Source of the DNA: Allolobophora icterica
Taxonomy: Eukaryota > Annelida > Clitellata > Crassiclitellata > Lumbricidae
Direction: 5' to 3'
Length of the DNA: 64,000 bases
Assembly: GCA_963556255.1 (NCBI GenBank)
Contig: OY744607.1
Coordinates: forward strand, 6,621,739-6,685,738
Shown: piece after piece, positions 49,331-61,252 of the stretch
Layout of the letters: each line of letters starts with the position of its first letter
Position numbering within the stretch: the first letter of the stretch is position 1
Made by a program: the position numbers and the translations under genes
The notes under the pieces: generated by a model
Databases searched by the model: none
Seen by the model: the letters and a program-made list of their open reading frames with translations, nothing else
Told to the model about the DNA's origin: nothing

Positions 49331-50336
49331 GGGATGTAGAGATCCAGAAGGTAAGGTTACCCGCATTAAATGTCACACAGACAGACAGACAGACATAATA
49401 AGATGTGGACACATCCTTCATCAATGATTATGACCTTCGTTTAAACGTGTCCACGTGTACGGGATTTAGGACATGCGGTTTCTAGCATACATAAAAAACT
49501 GAGTTAGGGGGATAGCCGTTTAACCAACATATAGGCCTATGTTACAGTGAATAAATTTTTGTTGTTGTAAAATGCCTATAAGAGAATCCGGTCCGACCTG
49601 TTGGGAGTCGAAATGCCTGAGATTTATATGAGAAAGACCTGGCAACAAGAACGGCCATTAATTTGATGTCATTAACCGGTTTGTTGGTGTTTGTCATCTA
49701 CGAGTAAAAGTTTTATGGTCGTATTTTCGTCACGAGCCGAAAAAAGCAGCACACACACAGACACATACAGACACAAACGAAGACAATGACAGAGACACGC
49801 GGACAGACAGAGGTAGGCCGGCAGAGCGAAAATCGTAAAGGTAAAGGCTGTTGGGGTTAAGTTCGGACAGTCTACAGCCGAAGCCATCGAATCATCGAGT
49901 TGTGACCGGTGGTACCAGGCCCTTGCGCCAACCACGCGTGACGATGATTCTGAACGCGTTGCCCATACACGTTGACCTCGTACTGCGACATCACCAACTG
50001 GTACGAGTAAAATAAATACCTCACTTCAAACTGCATACATGATGGGATTACTTGATTTCTATAGCGCCCTGTATGTGAAATCCGAAAACGAAACAGTCAA
50101 AATTCTATCAAGTTCTGAATCGGATCTGACCTGAAATATAAAGGAAACGAAATTTTGACTAAAAGTCTGCCAAAATTCCTTTGTATTTTTATTAAATATT
50201 TTTAGCTTTTGCTAAGATTCCAGTTATTGGTTTGCTTTAGATATTTCCTGTTATGCCTCTAAATTTGTTTTGTTTGATGAAAGTACGTACGGCCTACGCA
50301 ATTGAAGAACGGAAGGACAGAAGGATTGACACGCAT
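49331..50336. other. Unannotated interval
   Basis: A short (CAGA)n run near 49377-49394; otherwise nothing recognised. Confidence 0.4.
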
Positions 50337-50520
50337 TATATATATACCTATATATATTACATACACATAATACATGTCATGTATGTATATATATATTTGA
50401 CATATATACACATAATACGTTTATGTGTATTTGTGCATATATAATTTATGCACACATAAATATATATGTATGTATATATAATTTATGCACACATAAATAT
50501 ATATGTATGTACATAATACT
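50337..50520. repeat. AT-rich short tandem repeat
   Basis: TATATA-rich DNA including a duplicated unit with AATTTATGCACACATAAAT (about 50445-50510). Confidence 0.75.
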
Positions 50521-50618
50521 GTAGGCCTAAATGCATTTCTGTAGGCCTATCTGTGTGTCTTTTTCAGCATCTGCTAGCGAAAAGGCCTTTAGGCCTAATA
50601 TAAAAGGGACCAGGCTAT

Positions 50619-50878
50619 CTTTCTGGTGGAGGCAAAGAAGCGCTGAATGGCTAACCGGTCTGTGAGCGCATTTCATGTCGGTAGATAAAATTTTATAACC
50701 TATGCTGTCGACTTAAACATTTCCACCATGGCTCACATATGCTGCACCCCTCTCTTATCTCGCAACAACGAAGAAGGTGACCTATTTACTATACCAGTAG
50801 CCTACAGTTTTTAATTAATCATCTTAATTAGCCTAATCATCTGAACATCACTGGAACATCTTTGCCTCCACCAGAAAG
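50619..50878. repeat. Perfect 20-bp inverted repeat around a 220-bp spacer
   Basis: CTTTCTGGTGGAGGCAAAGA at 50619-50638 is the exact complement of 50859-50878. No clear target duplication was found, so a MITE is possible but unproven. Confidence 0.6.
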
Positions 50879-50984
50879 CGTACACGTCTGGACCTTGTTT
50901 TGTCAGATTGAGTTCCAGTTGTAGGCCTGTGCTGACTTGGAACTCCTTCACTCGGAATATCTGGACAACCCCTCTGACAAGACG

Positions 50985-51066
50985 CAGCGCTCGTGAATTA
51001 GCTGTTACCCTGTGCTTAACTTTTAAGTAGCGCTTTCGAAAATTTCGAGATTACGATTACGACTAT
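50985..51066 (+). mobile_element. LINE 3' tail fragment
   Basis: GCTCGTGAATTAGCTGTTACC, AAGTAGCGCTTTCGAAAATT and GAGATTACGATTACGA match the tail at 7227-7310. Confidence 0.65.
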
Positions 51067-51406
51067 TCGTATTACGAGATTACGATTATTCTTCTGTAAC
51101 ACTGTGTCAACTCTTTACATGTGACGTGTTACCTTATGCATTCCTAAGATACCGCTATAGAAGTCACGAGACAGTCAAAGGCGTAGCTTTGTATTGTGAC
51201 GGTGGTGTCCGTAACACCAGTTTTAAAAGCGGTGGTGACAGTCACCACTCACCACCACTCTTTGGCCTTGTGCTGAAGTATTTTTGCGACATGACAGTGC
51301 TGTTTCGATTTGAAGCAAGTTCAAGCAACGACAATTATTATCAGCGGTGTATTCTTGCATACTTATTACTTAGGCCGAACTATAGTCTATTGCAATGCTG
51401 TTAGAC

Positions 51407-51902
51407 GGTTCCACGACAAAAGGTTCACGACAAATGGTTCACCGACAAAAGGTTCACGGACAAATGGCTCACGGACAAATGGTTCACGATCTTCCAGCTT
51501 CCATTTTGAGCTATATTTTCATCGTCGCTCATCCAATTTCTAGTTTGAGCTATATTTTCATCGCTCATCCAGCTTCTAGTTTGTGTTTTTTACATTGGAC
51601 TACGAAAAAGCATGTTTTGTTCTATTTTCATGAAACTAGAAGCTGGACGATAGATTAAAATATAGCTTAAACCTGGGACTAATATTGCAATGTTAGTCCC
51701 AGCTTAAACTAGAAGCTGGATGAGCGAAGATGAAAATATAGATCAAACTAGAAGCTGGAAGATCGATGAAATATAGCTCAAACAAGAAGCTGGAAGATCG
51801 ATGAAAATATAGCTCAAACTCGTGAACCATTTATTCGTGATCCTTTTGTCGTGAACCTTTTGTCGGTGAACCATTTGTCCATGAACCATTTGTCGTGACA
51901 CC
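51407..51902. mobile_element. Foldback (TU-like) element 4
   Basis: The left end begins GGTTCCACGACAAAAGG and continues with 15-bp units GTTCACCGACAAAAG (51407-51490). The right end has the inverted series (about 51830-51902). The inside has inner-domain repeats with CCAGCTTCTAGTTTGAGC in both orientations. It is the same subfamily as element 3. No target duplication was recognised. Confidence 0.75.
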
Positions 51903-52128
51903 TTCAGTAGTGGCCCTCTGGGTAACGATCGTCTGCTTTTCATAGGCCATTGAACCGGCAGTTAATGAATCCCGTTATATATTTTTTAATAATAAACTAG
52001 CGCTCTTTGCTAGCGCTTATCTGCTGTCATCCAAACGCTTAAGAAATTAAATACTTCGGAGAAGGAAGAGTCGCTGGACTCTGGAGACATTGAGAGGCGA
52101 GGGCTAAAAATATAAGGTGAACGAGAAA

Positions 52129-53045
52129 CATACCCCTAAGCCGCCGCCGTTAGCCGCCGAGCCGAAAAAATTTCTGCAAGCCGATAAACCGCCGGAAATT
52201 TTACGGCTTAGCCGAAAAACCGCCGAGTGTTATTTCACGGCTAGCCGCCGGAAAAAGTTCGGCTAGAACATACACACAGTTGTGATTATAAAGTTTCCAC
52301 GCTGGCTTGCTAATTTGTACTTAGTGTTCAATGAGCGGTAAGTGCTGACGTCAGTCACATGGCCGTCTCATCGTCTATTGTAAGGGCCCTGTCCAGGCTG
52401 TCCTATAGTTGCATATATTCCGAGTTCTACTTCCGGTTTTATATTCAAAGTTAAATATTTCTAATTATCTCTCATGCAAGTTAGTGCAGAGTGCACAGTC
52501 TTACTACTCTGCTTCAAAAGCGGCTGCAGTCTATTGCCAGAATTTTCACTTTTTTGTTTCTGTGTATCTGTTTCTTTTTTCTCTCGCTATGCGGCTAGGC
52601 CTACACCTATTAGTGCATGTCTGGTAGCCCTATTATTTTGTGGTTCTAACTTCCAATGAGTTTTACATACTTGTAAATCGTAATTGAATGTGAACTCGAT
52701 GCAATGTACGTATGTGAACTGAAAACATGAAATGTCCGTTTATTTCTTAACATAATTATTTGAATTTATTTCTAAAATTATTTTCAGACTGAGTGAATAT
52801 TGCCCACCTTTCGATTTAAAAGTAGTCCCTAGTGTATATTGTATTACTGTGTTAATGATTGATGCACTTATAGTCGAGAAAGGTAGTTTACGCGCTTAAA
52901 AAGCGTAAACTACCTTTTTCGGCTAGCCGTAAAAATTTACGGCTAGCCGAAAAAGTAGTTTACGCTCTTTTACGGCTAGCCGAAAAACCAGCCGTAAATT
53001 TGCTCAAACCAGCCGTTAACCAGGAAAATTACGGCTTAGGGGTAT
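52129..53045. mobile_element. DNA transposon remnant (917 bp) with 9-bp TSD AACGAGAAA
   Basis: Ends ATACCCCTAAGCCG and CGGCTTAGGGGTAT are a perfect 14-bp inverted repeat (with one additional C at the left). AACGAGAAA occurs directly on both sides (52120-52128 and 53046-53054). Nine-base duplications are typical of Mutator-like elements; an 8-base hAT reading is less consistent. Both ends carry repeated GGCTAGCCGAAAAA and ACCGCCG motifs. Confidence 0.7.
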
Positions 53046-53090
53046 AACGAGAAATATACCAGGAACTAAACAGTCTTCCTTTCCACTGAG

Positions 53091-53405
53091 CAGTGTTTAA
53101 TCTGGACACATTTGGGGGGGGGAATTCCCCCCAGGATTTATGTATCCCCCAGAGATCAGAGAGAAAAAAACATAAAATAATAGTTTTGAGTCTACTGGGA
53201 TTTGTGTGTGTGTCGCAGTAATTTGGGATTTGGTGTGTCATTAAGTTTTTTGCAAGATGAAATTTGGAAAAAGTCTTAAAACTCTTTGAAGATGGATGAA
53301 ATTTGCCAAAAAAAGTAATGTCGAAATCCAAAAATTGCCGACGGCCGTTGGTCCCCATAAACCTTGTCCCCCCCCCGGGAAGAGGGGGACTAGATTAAAG
53401 ACTGC
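53091..53405. mobile_element. hAT-type MITE (315 bp), TSD CCACTGAG
   Basis: Ends CAGTGTTTAATCTGG and CTAGATTAAAGACTGC, flanked by CCACTGAG (53083-53090 and 53406-53413). The interior is G- and C-tract rich. It is related to the element at 53520. Confidence 0.75.
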
Positions 53406-53519
53406 CCACTGAGCGTCCTCGCCGTCAAAGGGGGTGGCTCCGGAGGACGGAACGACACTCCGACCGAACTGATGAATGAATTGGAGAGAGGAAGAGGTGG
53501 ATTGAGAGGCCCGTTGGAA

Positions 53520-53908
53520 CAGTGTTTAATCTAGTCCCCCTCTTCTGGGAGGGAAACAAGGTTTCTGGGGGGGGGGAAGCAAAGAATTTACACAAGATTT
53601 TTTAAATCCATCTTTAAAAAGTTTCAGACTTTTCCTAATTTTATCTTCCAAAAAAGTTGATGACCTTTTTTAGTCATTCGTCCGATTTATTACTTTTTCT
53701 ACAGCAATTACTCTCTCAAAAAGGCTGATGACCTTTTTTTTAGGAATTCATCTCTCTGGGGGACCATGTATCCACATGTATCGTGCGGGGGAATTTTCCT
53801 CCCCTAAAGGTCTCTACATTGTAATATTGCTGGCCTCTGGGGACTGGCGGAAAACATCAATCCTGGGGGGACATTCCCCCCCCCAAAGACGTCTAGATTA
53901 CACACTGC
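53520..53908. mobile_element. hAT-type MITE (389 bp), TSD CGTTGGAA
   Basis: Ends CAGTGTTTAATCTAG and CTAGATTACACACTGC, flanked by CGTTGGAA (53512-53519 and 53909-53916). It has the same terminal structure as 53091-53405, including the extra C on the right end. Only 106 bp of other DNA separate the two elements, apart from the target repeats. Confidence 0.8.
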
Positions 53909-54194
53909 CGTTGGAAAGGCCTTATGGAGCAGAGACCGAGGACGAATCAGAGCATGCAGGAATAAAATCGAACAAAAAGGTTTGGAGATGGGAAGGAAGG
54001 TGGAGAGGGAAGAGGAAAGGACGTGAAAACATGGTGTACCTAAATGGTGTTCCACCGAGGTCTGCGAACCCTGTCAGCATAGCCATGAACATTTGTTGGG
54101 TTCCAGATGGGGACCATGTAAGGGTACCATATTGAAATATGGTTCCCATTCAAATCACAGCTCAAGACCTAGGCCTATCTTTAAAACTATCATG

Positions 54195-54320
54195 TGACCG
54201 TCATTGATTTTATAACTCATGTACAGCGCCCATTATTTTTACCTCGGCTCCACTACGGCGCTATATAAATCGTATAGTTGTTGATATTGTTATTATTATT
54301 GTTATTAATATTATTACTTG
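54195..54320 (+). mobile_element. Retroelement 3' tail
   Basis: CTACGGCGCTATATAAATCG followed by an ATT/GTT-rich tail; same class of end as at 28320 and 60545. Confidence 0.45.
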
Positions 54321-54947
54321 GACTCTACGACTGGTGCTTTATTTTTTATTAAACTTTCCCCAGATGCATATGTTTCACCGGGTAGAAGAAATTCGTACAG
54401 AAGAGAGATCAGTATCTTTTTTTGCTTTATTACCACTTTCTTCTTCCTCCTTTTCTTGTTCCATCCTTTTTCCTTTTTTTTCAAAAATCGAGGGTGGGGG
54501 CAAATCCCTCTGCCCCCAAATGACGTCCCTGTTTCTGGCGAGACGTGGAAACCTACGTGAGGGCAGGCCTGTGTGTGACCTTGGCCATTTTATCTCCTAC
54601 CCATTGGCCTAGATATTCCCGTTTTGGAGAGGAAGTAGATATGATCTATGATTAGGCACACAAACCTAACTAGGCCTGTGCTATGTAGGCCTTTCTGCAC
54701 GTGGGTGGGCCTGGTTTTAACGCTACCACGAAAAGAAATTGGTCCATGTGGGTCACTGTAAACACTTGTCTAACTGTCCTGGTTTAATTTTACAAATGTG
54801 TCTTAGATCGGCTTCAGTCTTTGAGAAATAGTAGTCTCAGTTTTTATTGCAATAGCCTAGCAGTGAAAGAAGGCGACTGAAGAATTTTCATGGGGCTTCT
54901 GAGCAATTGCAGCGCCCTCTATCGAACGTGGACGAAACCTTGTACTA

Positions 54948-54949
54948 CC

Positions 54950-55024
<75 letters not shown>
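54948..55024. repeat. (ATT)n microsatellite
   Basis: About 77 bp ATT, then three ATTAGGCCT-containing units. Confidence 0.95.
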
Positions 55025-55025
<1 letters not shown>

Positions 55026-55059
55026 GGCCTATTATTAGGCCTATTATTAGGCCTATTAT

Positions 55060-56290
55060 TTATTTATTTTTTACTTGCGCAGCCACAAAGAAATGTCATA
55101 TCGGAAGTCTGGTAGGCCTACTATTGTCAGTCGCCAGACAAAGAGCAGTTGGATATCCCTAAGCTTGAAAGCCAATTAGAAGCAATTACTTTTGAAAAGT
55201 TGCTCGAAGAAGAGAGTTATATTCCTAGAGCATCGGGGAAATGTAGGTCGTTGGCTTCATTCCTTGTGGCGGCACATGGAATTCACTAGACCCCACGGCC
55301 TGATTACGGCATGCTTTTTGTGCGCTATAGGTTGATGCCTTGCGCATTAGACGCTGGCGCAATAGAAGTTACTTATTACAATTCACAGTTCTACATCGTG
55401 TTTTAGTCAAAAGACCTATTCTCGAAAATCGCAGGCTGAGAGGCTTAATTTGAAAACAGACTATAGGGCCTATACTCGTTGAAGGTAGCTATGAGGGCTC
55501 CTAATAAATATTTTACAGGTTAGACAAGCCAGGTTTATACGCATACACACAGTTAACTGAGCTGAGCGCCTCTAAATAATTAAATAATTAATTGGCTTTA
55601 AGCGCTTATTTTGTGGGCGCTGAAGTTATTCGAAGATTACGATGATAATGGCTATACATACTTATTCACATTCCTACAAGGATAGCAAGGAACCAGCTTC
55701 GGAGTCGGCGTTGTTTTCTCACCTCCTCCGTGGTTAATCAAGTGTGTCGAATTGTTTTTAACGGCGGTGTGTGTCGTCTGGCTCACCTGTTAATTAATTT
55801 CTGGAGCAGAACCGGTTTTGTGTAATGTGATCGCTGTTGTTAACCAATTGATATTATAGTTCCTCAGTGGCTTTCAATTTCCTTCTGGCTTACGTCGAGT
55901 AGGTTGGAAAATTTTGATTTTGGAAATCAGCGGGTATACCTACACGTAGGCGAAGTCAATTTCGTTGACAGTGATCGGGAAAGCGGGTGATAATAATTTT
56001 TAACTGGTTAGGAAGTTCCAATTGGTCGGACGTTTGGTTGTGCATACCAGAAATACTGATCGATTATGGGTGGTTGAATAATCTTGAGATGAAAGGGTTT
56101 TAATAATTGGTAGCCAATTGAGAATCTGTTGAAAACAGACCCTGGGCTGAATCATTCCTTTGCACCAGAGCTAGTTCTGACGACTTCCGATAACATTTCC
56201 ATAACGCCGTGACGGCAGATACTGGCACAGAAATACGCGCCAGTCAGGTGACTGGGAGTGATTGGGATTTTGTGTACAGCCTTATCTTGT
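55060..56290. other. Unannotated interval
   Basis: A degraded LINE-tail-like piece occurs at about 55558-55650 (GAGCGCCTCTAAATAA through GAAGATTACGATGATAA). The rest is unrecognised. Confidence 0.4.
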
Positions 56291-56779
56291 GTAATTGTAA
56301 TTGAAAATTTATATAGCACCACTTCAAGGAGACTCGTCGGAGGCGATCTCGACCTGACACGATGAAACCACAGTGGAACTGAACGGTCTTCAAGCGCTTG
56401 CGGAAAAGAGGGACAGCAGATTTGCCATTTGCCAGGACTGCAGTTTTTTGTTAAAAATATTTACATGTATCTTGAAATTTTATTGTGACTCTGAAGAGCC
56501 TCTCAGTGGCACTGGACCATGGCTGTGTAATAAGTATAAAAAATCGGGTGTGGTAAAACCCCAGACTGCAACACAAACCTCAGACAAAGAGAACTGTCCA
56601 TCTGTAAATCAATTTGGGGCTGGTAAAGTGTCGTTGCATTCCTCAATCATCTGTGATCTGTTTTCCTAGGCTTTGAACTGTTTGACCACAACAAAAGGCA
56701 GGTCAGCCAGATCACAATAATCTGAGCCCCAAGTGGCCTTTCTGGTGCAGGCAGTTATCTGACCCATGCAGTAAACTCA

Positions 56780-57090
56780 CCAACACTTCACGTCTTGCCA
56801 TCTCTGCAGTGCAGTTCTTTCATTGAAAACTGAAAAACTCCTCTTCCACAAATCCAATCCTGATTCTTCCTCTTAGCTCTCTTGCCACTCCGGTTCAAAA
56901 CACATTGCAACTTAGCCATCTGATTGTATACCTGGCTGACCTCTGGATCTGGACCTGGAACCAAACCTTACCTTACCTGTTTATGGATTTTGTTTTGACT
57001 GAGCTTCTCTGAATAAGCAGGTGCCTGTGACTTAGTTTTCTCTGTGCACTACAAGAATTGCGAAGTTGTGATGACAAACTCTGACCATGC
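56780..57090 (+). pseudogene. LINE 3' end fragment
   Basis: A frame-broken segment translates as LKTEKLLFHKSNPDS (about 56826-56870). It is followed by GGACCTGGAACCAAACC and TGTTTTGACTGAGCTTCTC, matching the LINE ends at 26490 and 46390. Confidence 0.65.
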
Positions 57091-57441
57091 TACCCAATAT
57101 GATGCATACTTTAATTTTCGCTTGCTCTCTTCACGTTGCTGATGAATAGAAGTGAAGAAATCAGTGTCTTTTGTTGTAAACCATCCAGTTAATTGTACAG
57201 TAGGGCATAGCAAGAAATATGTTTTGGTTTAAAATGAATTGTGACACAACCAGAAAGGTTGCTCCAGTCCTAAAACATAAGTGTGGAAGAAAGATTGCAT
57301 CAAATTTATTGCATCTAACTTTGCCGCCTAGGAATTGAAGTTTCCTCTACTTTCGCAGGTGGAAACCATGGCAAATAGCTTATTGAGTAAAGCGTTAAAA
57401 TAGTGCCTCCTTTGTTGGGTTGTTTCTAGTGTGCACGAAAG

Positions 57442-57678
57442 TCAACAATGTTGAGTTTGGTTGATGAATTTGGAGAGTTTGGTTGGTGAGTTTGGTGAGT
57501 TTTGTTTGGTGACTTTGGTGACTTTGGTGACTTTGGTGAGTTTAGTCAGTGAGTTTGGTGAGTTTGATTGGTGAGTTTGGTGAGTTTGATTGGTGAGTTT
57601 GGTGAGTTTGGTTGGTGATTTTGCTGAGGCGGGTGAGTTTGGCTTGTGAGTTAGATGAGTTTGGTTGGTGAGTTTGCC
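57442..57678. repeat. Minisatellite of GGTGAGTTTGGTTG-like units
   Basis: Short units GGTGAGTTT and GGTTGGTGAGTTT repeat with variable spacing over about 235 bp, running directly into the 189-bp repeat. Confidence 0.85.
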
Positions 57679-58460
57679 CATGTCTAACTGCAAATCATTG
57701 GTAGACCCCTCTTATTTTGGTATTTCTTATGAAACCATAATCCGCCATTTTGAAATTCATTTTTGGGGGTGTTCTCGTGGTCCGATTTTGTCCAATTTTG
57801 GATATGTCATTCAGCAATGGACTCTGAGCAGGAAACCGTTTAAAAAGCTTCTGAAGCACTTTTGCATATGTCTAACTGCAAATTATTGTTAGGCCTTTAT
57901 TATCACTGGTATTTCTTAGAAAACCCCAAATTCACCATTTTAACACTAATTTTTGGGGGTGTTCCCGTGGTCCGATTTTGTCCAATTTTGGATATGTCAT
58001 TCAGCAATGGTCTCTGAGCAGGAAACCTTTTAAAAAGCTTCTGAAGCACTTTTGCATATGTCTAACTGCAAATTATTGTTAGGCCCCTATTATTACTGGT
58101 ATTTCTGAGGAACTCCAAATCCACCATATTTAAACTAATTTTGGGAGGTGTTCCCCTTGACCGATTTTGTCCGATTTTGGATATGTTATTGAGCAATGGT
58201 TTCTGAGCAGGACACCATTTAAAAAGCTTCTGAAGCACTCTTGCCCATGTCTAAATGCAAATCCGTTTTTATTCGTTTTTATCCGTTGCGATATTATCAT
58301 TGGCATTTCTTAGGAAACCCCAATCCGCAATTTTGAAATTAATTTTTGGGGGTGTTCCCCTTGACCGATTTTGTCCAATTTTGGATATGTTATTCAGCAA
58401 CGGTTTCTGAGCAGAAACCGTTTAAAAAGCTTCTGAAGCAATTTTTCCCTGGTCCAAGTG
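57679..58460. repeat. Tandem repeat, about 189-bp period, four copies
   Basis: Units start with ATGTCTAACTGCAAAT at about 57680, 57868, 58058 and 58247. Each contains TTTTTGGGGGTGTTC, CCGATTTTGTCCAATTTTGG and AAAAAGCTTCTGAAGCAC. The last unit is more diverged. Confidence 0.9.
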
Positions 58461-59390
58461 TAAATTGCATGGACTATAGCTCAATAGTCGCATAATGTGG
58501 TATATTGGAATAACTTCAGAGCCATGGCGGCAAAGTTAAGCAGCATACCAGAAACATAATTTCTATACCAGACACTATCCTATGCACAGGAGCAACAAAT
58601 TAAGATATGCCAAACATAATCCTTTCTGGTCACTATGCCCTATTGTACAGGTCTCTAGAGTGATTGGAGATTTGTATAATTATATAGTGTAGCGATTAGA
58701 GATGTGTATTATTTCAGCTGGTAAAGAGTCTAAAATTTGGCACTTGACTTGATAGTGGCAGCACCATCTTTGTATGCATGTATGTCTCAGATGACTTTGT
58801 GATTTGTTCACAGTTGGCTGACCAAAGACTGAGGTATGTCAACCACAGTTTTGTCAGTTATTTTCTTTTGCAATACACTTCCCTGAGGCACATACATCCA
58901 TCCAATGATACTGTTCTTTGTTTGGTGCCAAGTCCGTTGCTTGTTTGTGGCCAAATCAGGTCTCATTGTCTGGAATCTAGTCTTGGGCATTGTTCTTTAC
59001 TTCTCTGTACCCTTGTTCAGCTCCTTTGTCCATTGTCCAGTCTACCTGTGGGCAGGTTCGGAAAACTTAAGATGCCATTCTTCATTGTTCTGTAACCCTG
59101 TCCAGCAGTATTATCCATATTCCAAATCAGAAGCTGTGTGTTCACGTATACTTTCCTTCAGCTGTTGACTTGACTAACCATGCCTCAGATTTGTACCTCT
59201 TTTTGACTTTGTGTGCATTAATATTTTTATAATAATAATGATTTTGTTCCTTCCAGAACAGGTTAGACTCTTCTGTGATATTAACCTCATGAGAGCTTAG
59301 GCAGTGCTGCACAATAATTGCATAGCAGCTTAGGTTAATGCCATTGCACTTTATAGCGGCACGAGTTCTATATATGAAAGATAAAAAGAT
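58461..59390. other. Unannotated interval
   Basis: No recognised gene. Open frames at 58778-59168 have no recognisable domain. Confidence 0.4.
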
Positions 59391-59441
59391 AAATCAGATA
59401 CCACTGTCACATCCTTCTTATGTGACAGTGGTATCTGATTT
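59391..59441. repeat. Perfect 22-bp hairpin
   Basis: 59391-59412 (AAATCAGATACCACTGTCAC and AT) is the exact complement of 59420-59441, with a 7-base loop CCTTCTT. Confidence 0.9.
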
Positions 59442-59639
59442 TTCATTGTGCTGAGGATATGCCGAAGCTTACAGTGACCAGTCTCCAGAATTTCAGTCCA
59501 TTCTGACAGAGGCATGCATTCTTCCATGTGATAAGTAATAAACCGTGAAAGAGTTGACCATTTCAAGCGGTCCTTCAAAAACGTGATGACTATGTCTCAG
59601 AGATATTGTGTTAAACTCTTTGTCTCTTTGTGCTGTCGG

Positions 59640-60000
59640 CTCTAGGAGCCCTAGCGATCGTCATGCTACACAGTCTCCGTTGCCGTCTTGCTACTTCCCC
59701 AGTAGCCCTTGAGTCGCGCTTTGGCCTGGGAGTCCCTCCTCAGCGCTTCGGCCTGGGAGTCCCTCCATCCGCGACCATTGGCGTGGTTTGGTGTGTCGCA
59801 TGACGATTTTCTTGGCATGATTAACAGGGGTGGTTTGCCATTGCCTTCCCCTGGTTTTGCCTGCCGTGCCCGTTCGTTCCCCTTCTAATGAAAGGGTATT
59901 AACGGTCCGCACCACGTGAAGGTGGGCACGGAGGACTTTGGTTCACCAGCCCAGGTCGGGTCCGAGTCTACGCTCAAAGAGACGTCGGTCAGATCACCTC
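59640..60000 (-). mobile_element. Possible RTE-type LINE fragment (reversed)
   Basis: The - strand contains GGAAGGCAATGGCAAACCAC followed by CATGCCAAGAAAATCGTCAT, a phrase I associate with RTE-type LINEs in many animals. Two GCTTCGGCCTGGGAGTCCCT-like copies sit upstream. Assignment is from memory of such repeats and tentative. Confidence 0.35.
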
Positions 60001-60284
60001 CTTGCTTTACTCTGAAACAGAGTGACTGATGAACCTTTGCAGACTTTGTGTTAAACAGGCAGCCTGAATTTCTAAAAACACAAACCTGTAGAAATGTTCT
60101 TCGAGAGGACTTAAGTAAGAATGTCCAGATACATGTTTGTGAATGCCTTTTTGTAACTGGCTTCCTTGCGGCCTGCATGAGATTAGCGCTAAACTAAACA
60201 CTGTTGTGCCATTCTGTTCCTCTGATTTGAAAAAATGATGCAGTGACTAGTTTCAGTTTTTTGTGTGATTCACTTTTCTATGTT

Positions 60285-60595
60285 TCCTAGGCCTCATTCT
60301 GCTGCTTCGCTGCGTCCTCTCCGATCTTCTGATCGTCTTGACCTCTTAGTTCCTCGTGTCAGGACTACTATGGCTCAGTCCAGATCCTTTCCCTGCATAG
60401 GTCCCTCACTTTGGAACTGACTTCCTCCTTCTGTCCGCACCACCATTCTCTCTGGTAGCGTTGCTTCTTCTATTTCTCACCTTAAATCCTGCTTTTTCTC
60501 TTGGGGTCTCGCGCACTGGCAGCGCCTCTGAATGGTCTATACCGCGAGAGGCGCTTTATAAATGCCCATATACAATACAATACAATATATGTTGT
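60285..60595 (+). pseudogene. CR1/L2-like LINE 3' end
   Basis: Translation gives RSSDRLDLLVPRVRTTMAQS, RSFPCIGPSLWN (about 60380-60417), a stop, and then ISHLKSCFFSWG and LAHWQRL. It ends in GCGAGAGGCGCTTTATAAAT and an (AATAC)n tail at about 60573-60592. This fits the C-terminus and 3' terminus of a CR1-like LINE. Confidence 0.8.
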
Positions 60596-61171
60596 TTTTT
60601 CCATTTGAAAACTGTTTTGGCTAACACTTCATAGTGCGACGTGTTTGGGTTCGCTTAAAAGACTTCAAAGAAATACACAAGATATAGTTTCCCTATTTTT
60701 TAGTCATTGGCATTCAATTGTCGTCCCAAAATGCTGAAAATATTGCATCACACAGAAAAATCTTTTAGGAACTAAATGTATAATCATTTTTATCAGAAAA
60801 ATTATCGTCTACCAAAGGCAAACATTCTGTTTGTAGGAGTCCTTATCATTCACACTAGGGCTGGAGTACATTAGCACCTATTTAAGGTTCTTGCCACCTG
60901 TGTGAGATAGTTTAAAGGTGCTGTGTAAACAGCCAGATATTATTGATGTCTAGGTGATGTATACATATGTATGGGTGCACACATTTTACTGCTAGAGTCT
61001 GTTTTAAAGCTCGGCTAAATATATCCCATATTACGTTGCATTACTCTACAGGTTGTAATGTTATGTTAGGCCCAGTTGTATACAGGATGTATTAATATAT
61101 ATGTATACAGAATATATATAACTGTAATGAAATATAAATATATGAATTATATTGCTCAATATCTAAGTAAG

Positions 61172-61252
61172 AAATCATTTATATGGTGCCTTTCAAGTGT
61201 CGTTCCAAAGAGCTTTTGGACGATGCTTGAAAGGCACCATATAAATGATTTA
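61172..61252. repeat. Long imperfect hairpin (about 37-bp arms)
   Basis: AAATCATTTATATGGTGCC through CCAAA (61172-61208) is complementary, with three or four mismatches, to 61216-61252 around a short loop. The arm resembles the GCGC-TATAAAT retroelement 3' end, so this may be two tails head to head. Confidence 0.8.

Noticed and set aside
51174..51300. A further hAT-type element starting CAAAGGCGTAGCTTTG
   Set aside because: The left end and interior resemble the 5071/15555 family, but no matching right end or duplication was found; at most a truncated copy.
51384..51920. A target duplication for foldback element 4
   Set aside because: Flanks TGTTAGAC and TTCAGTAG do not match at the boundaries expected from element 3.
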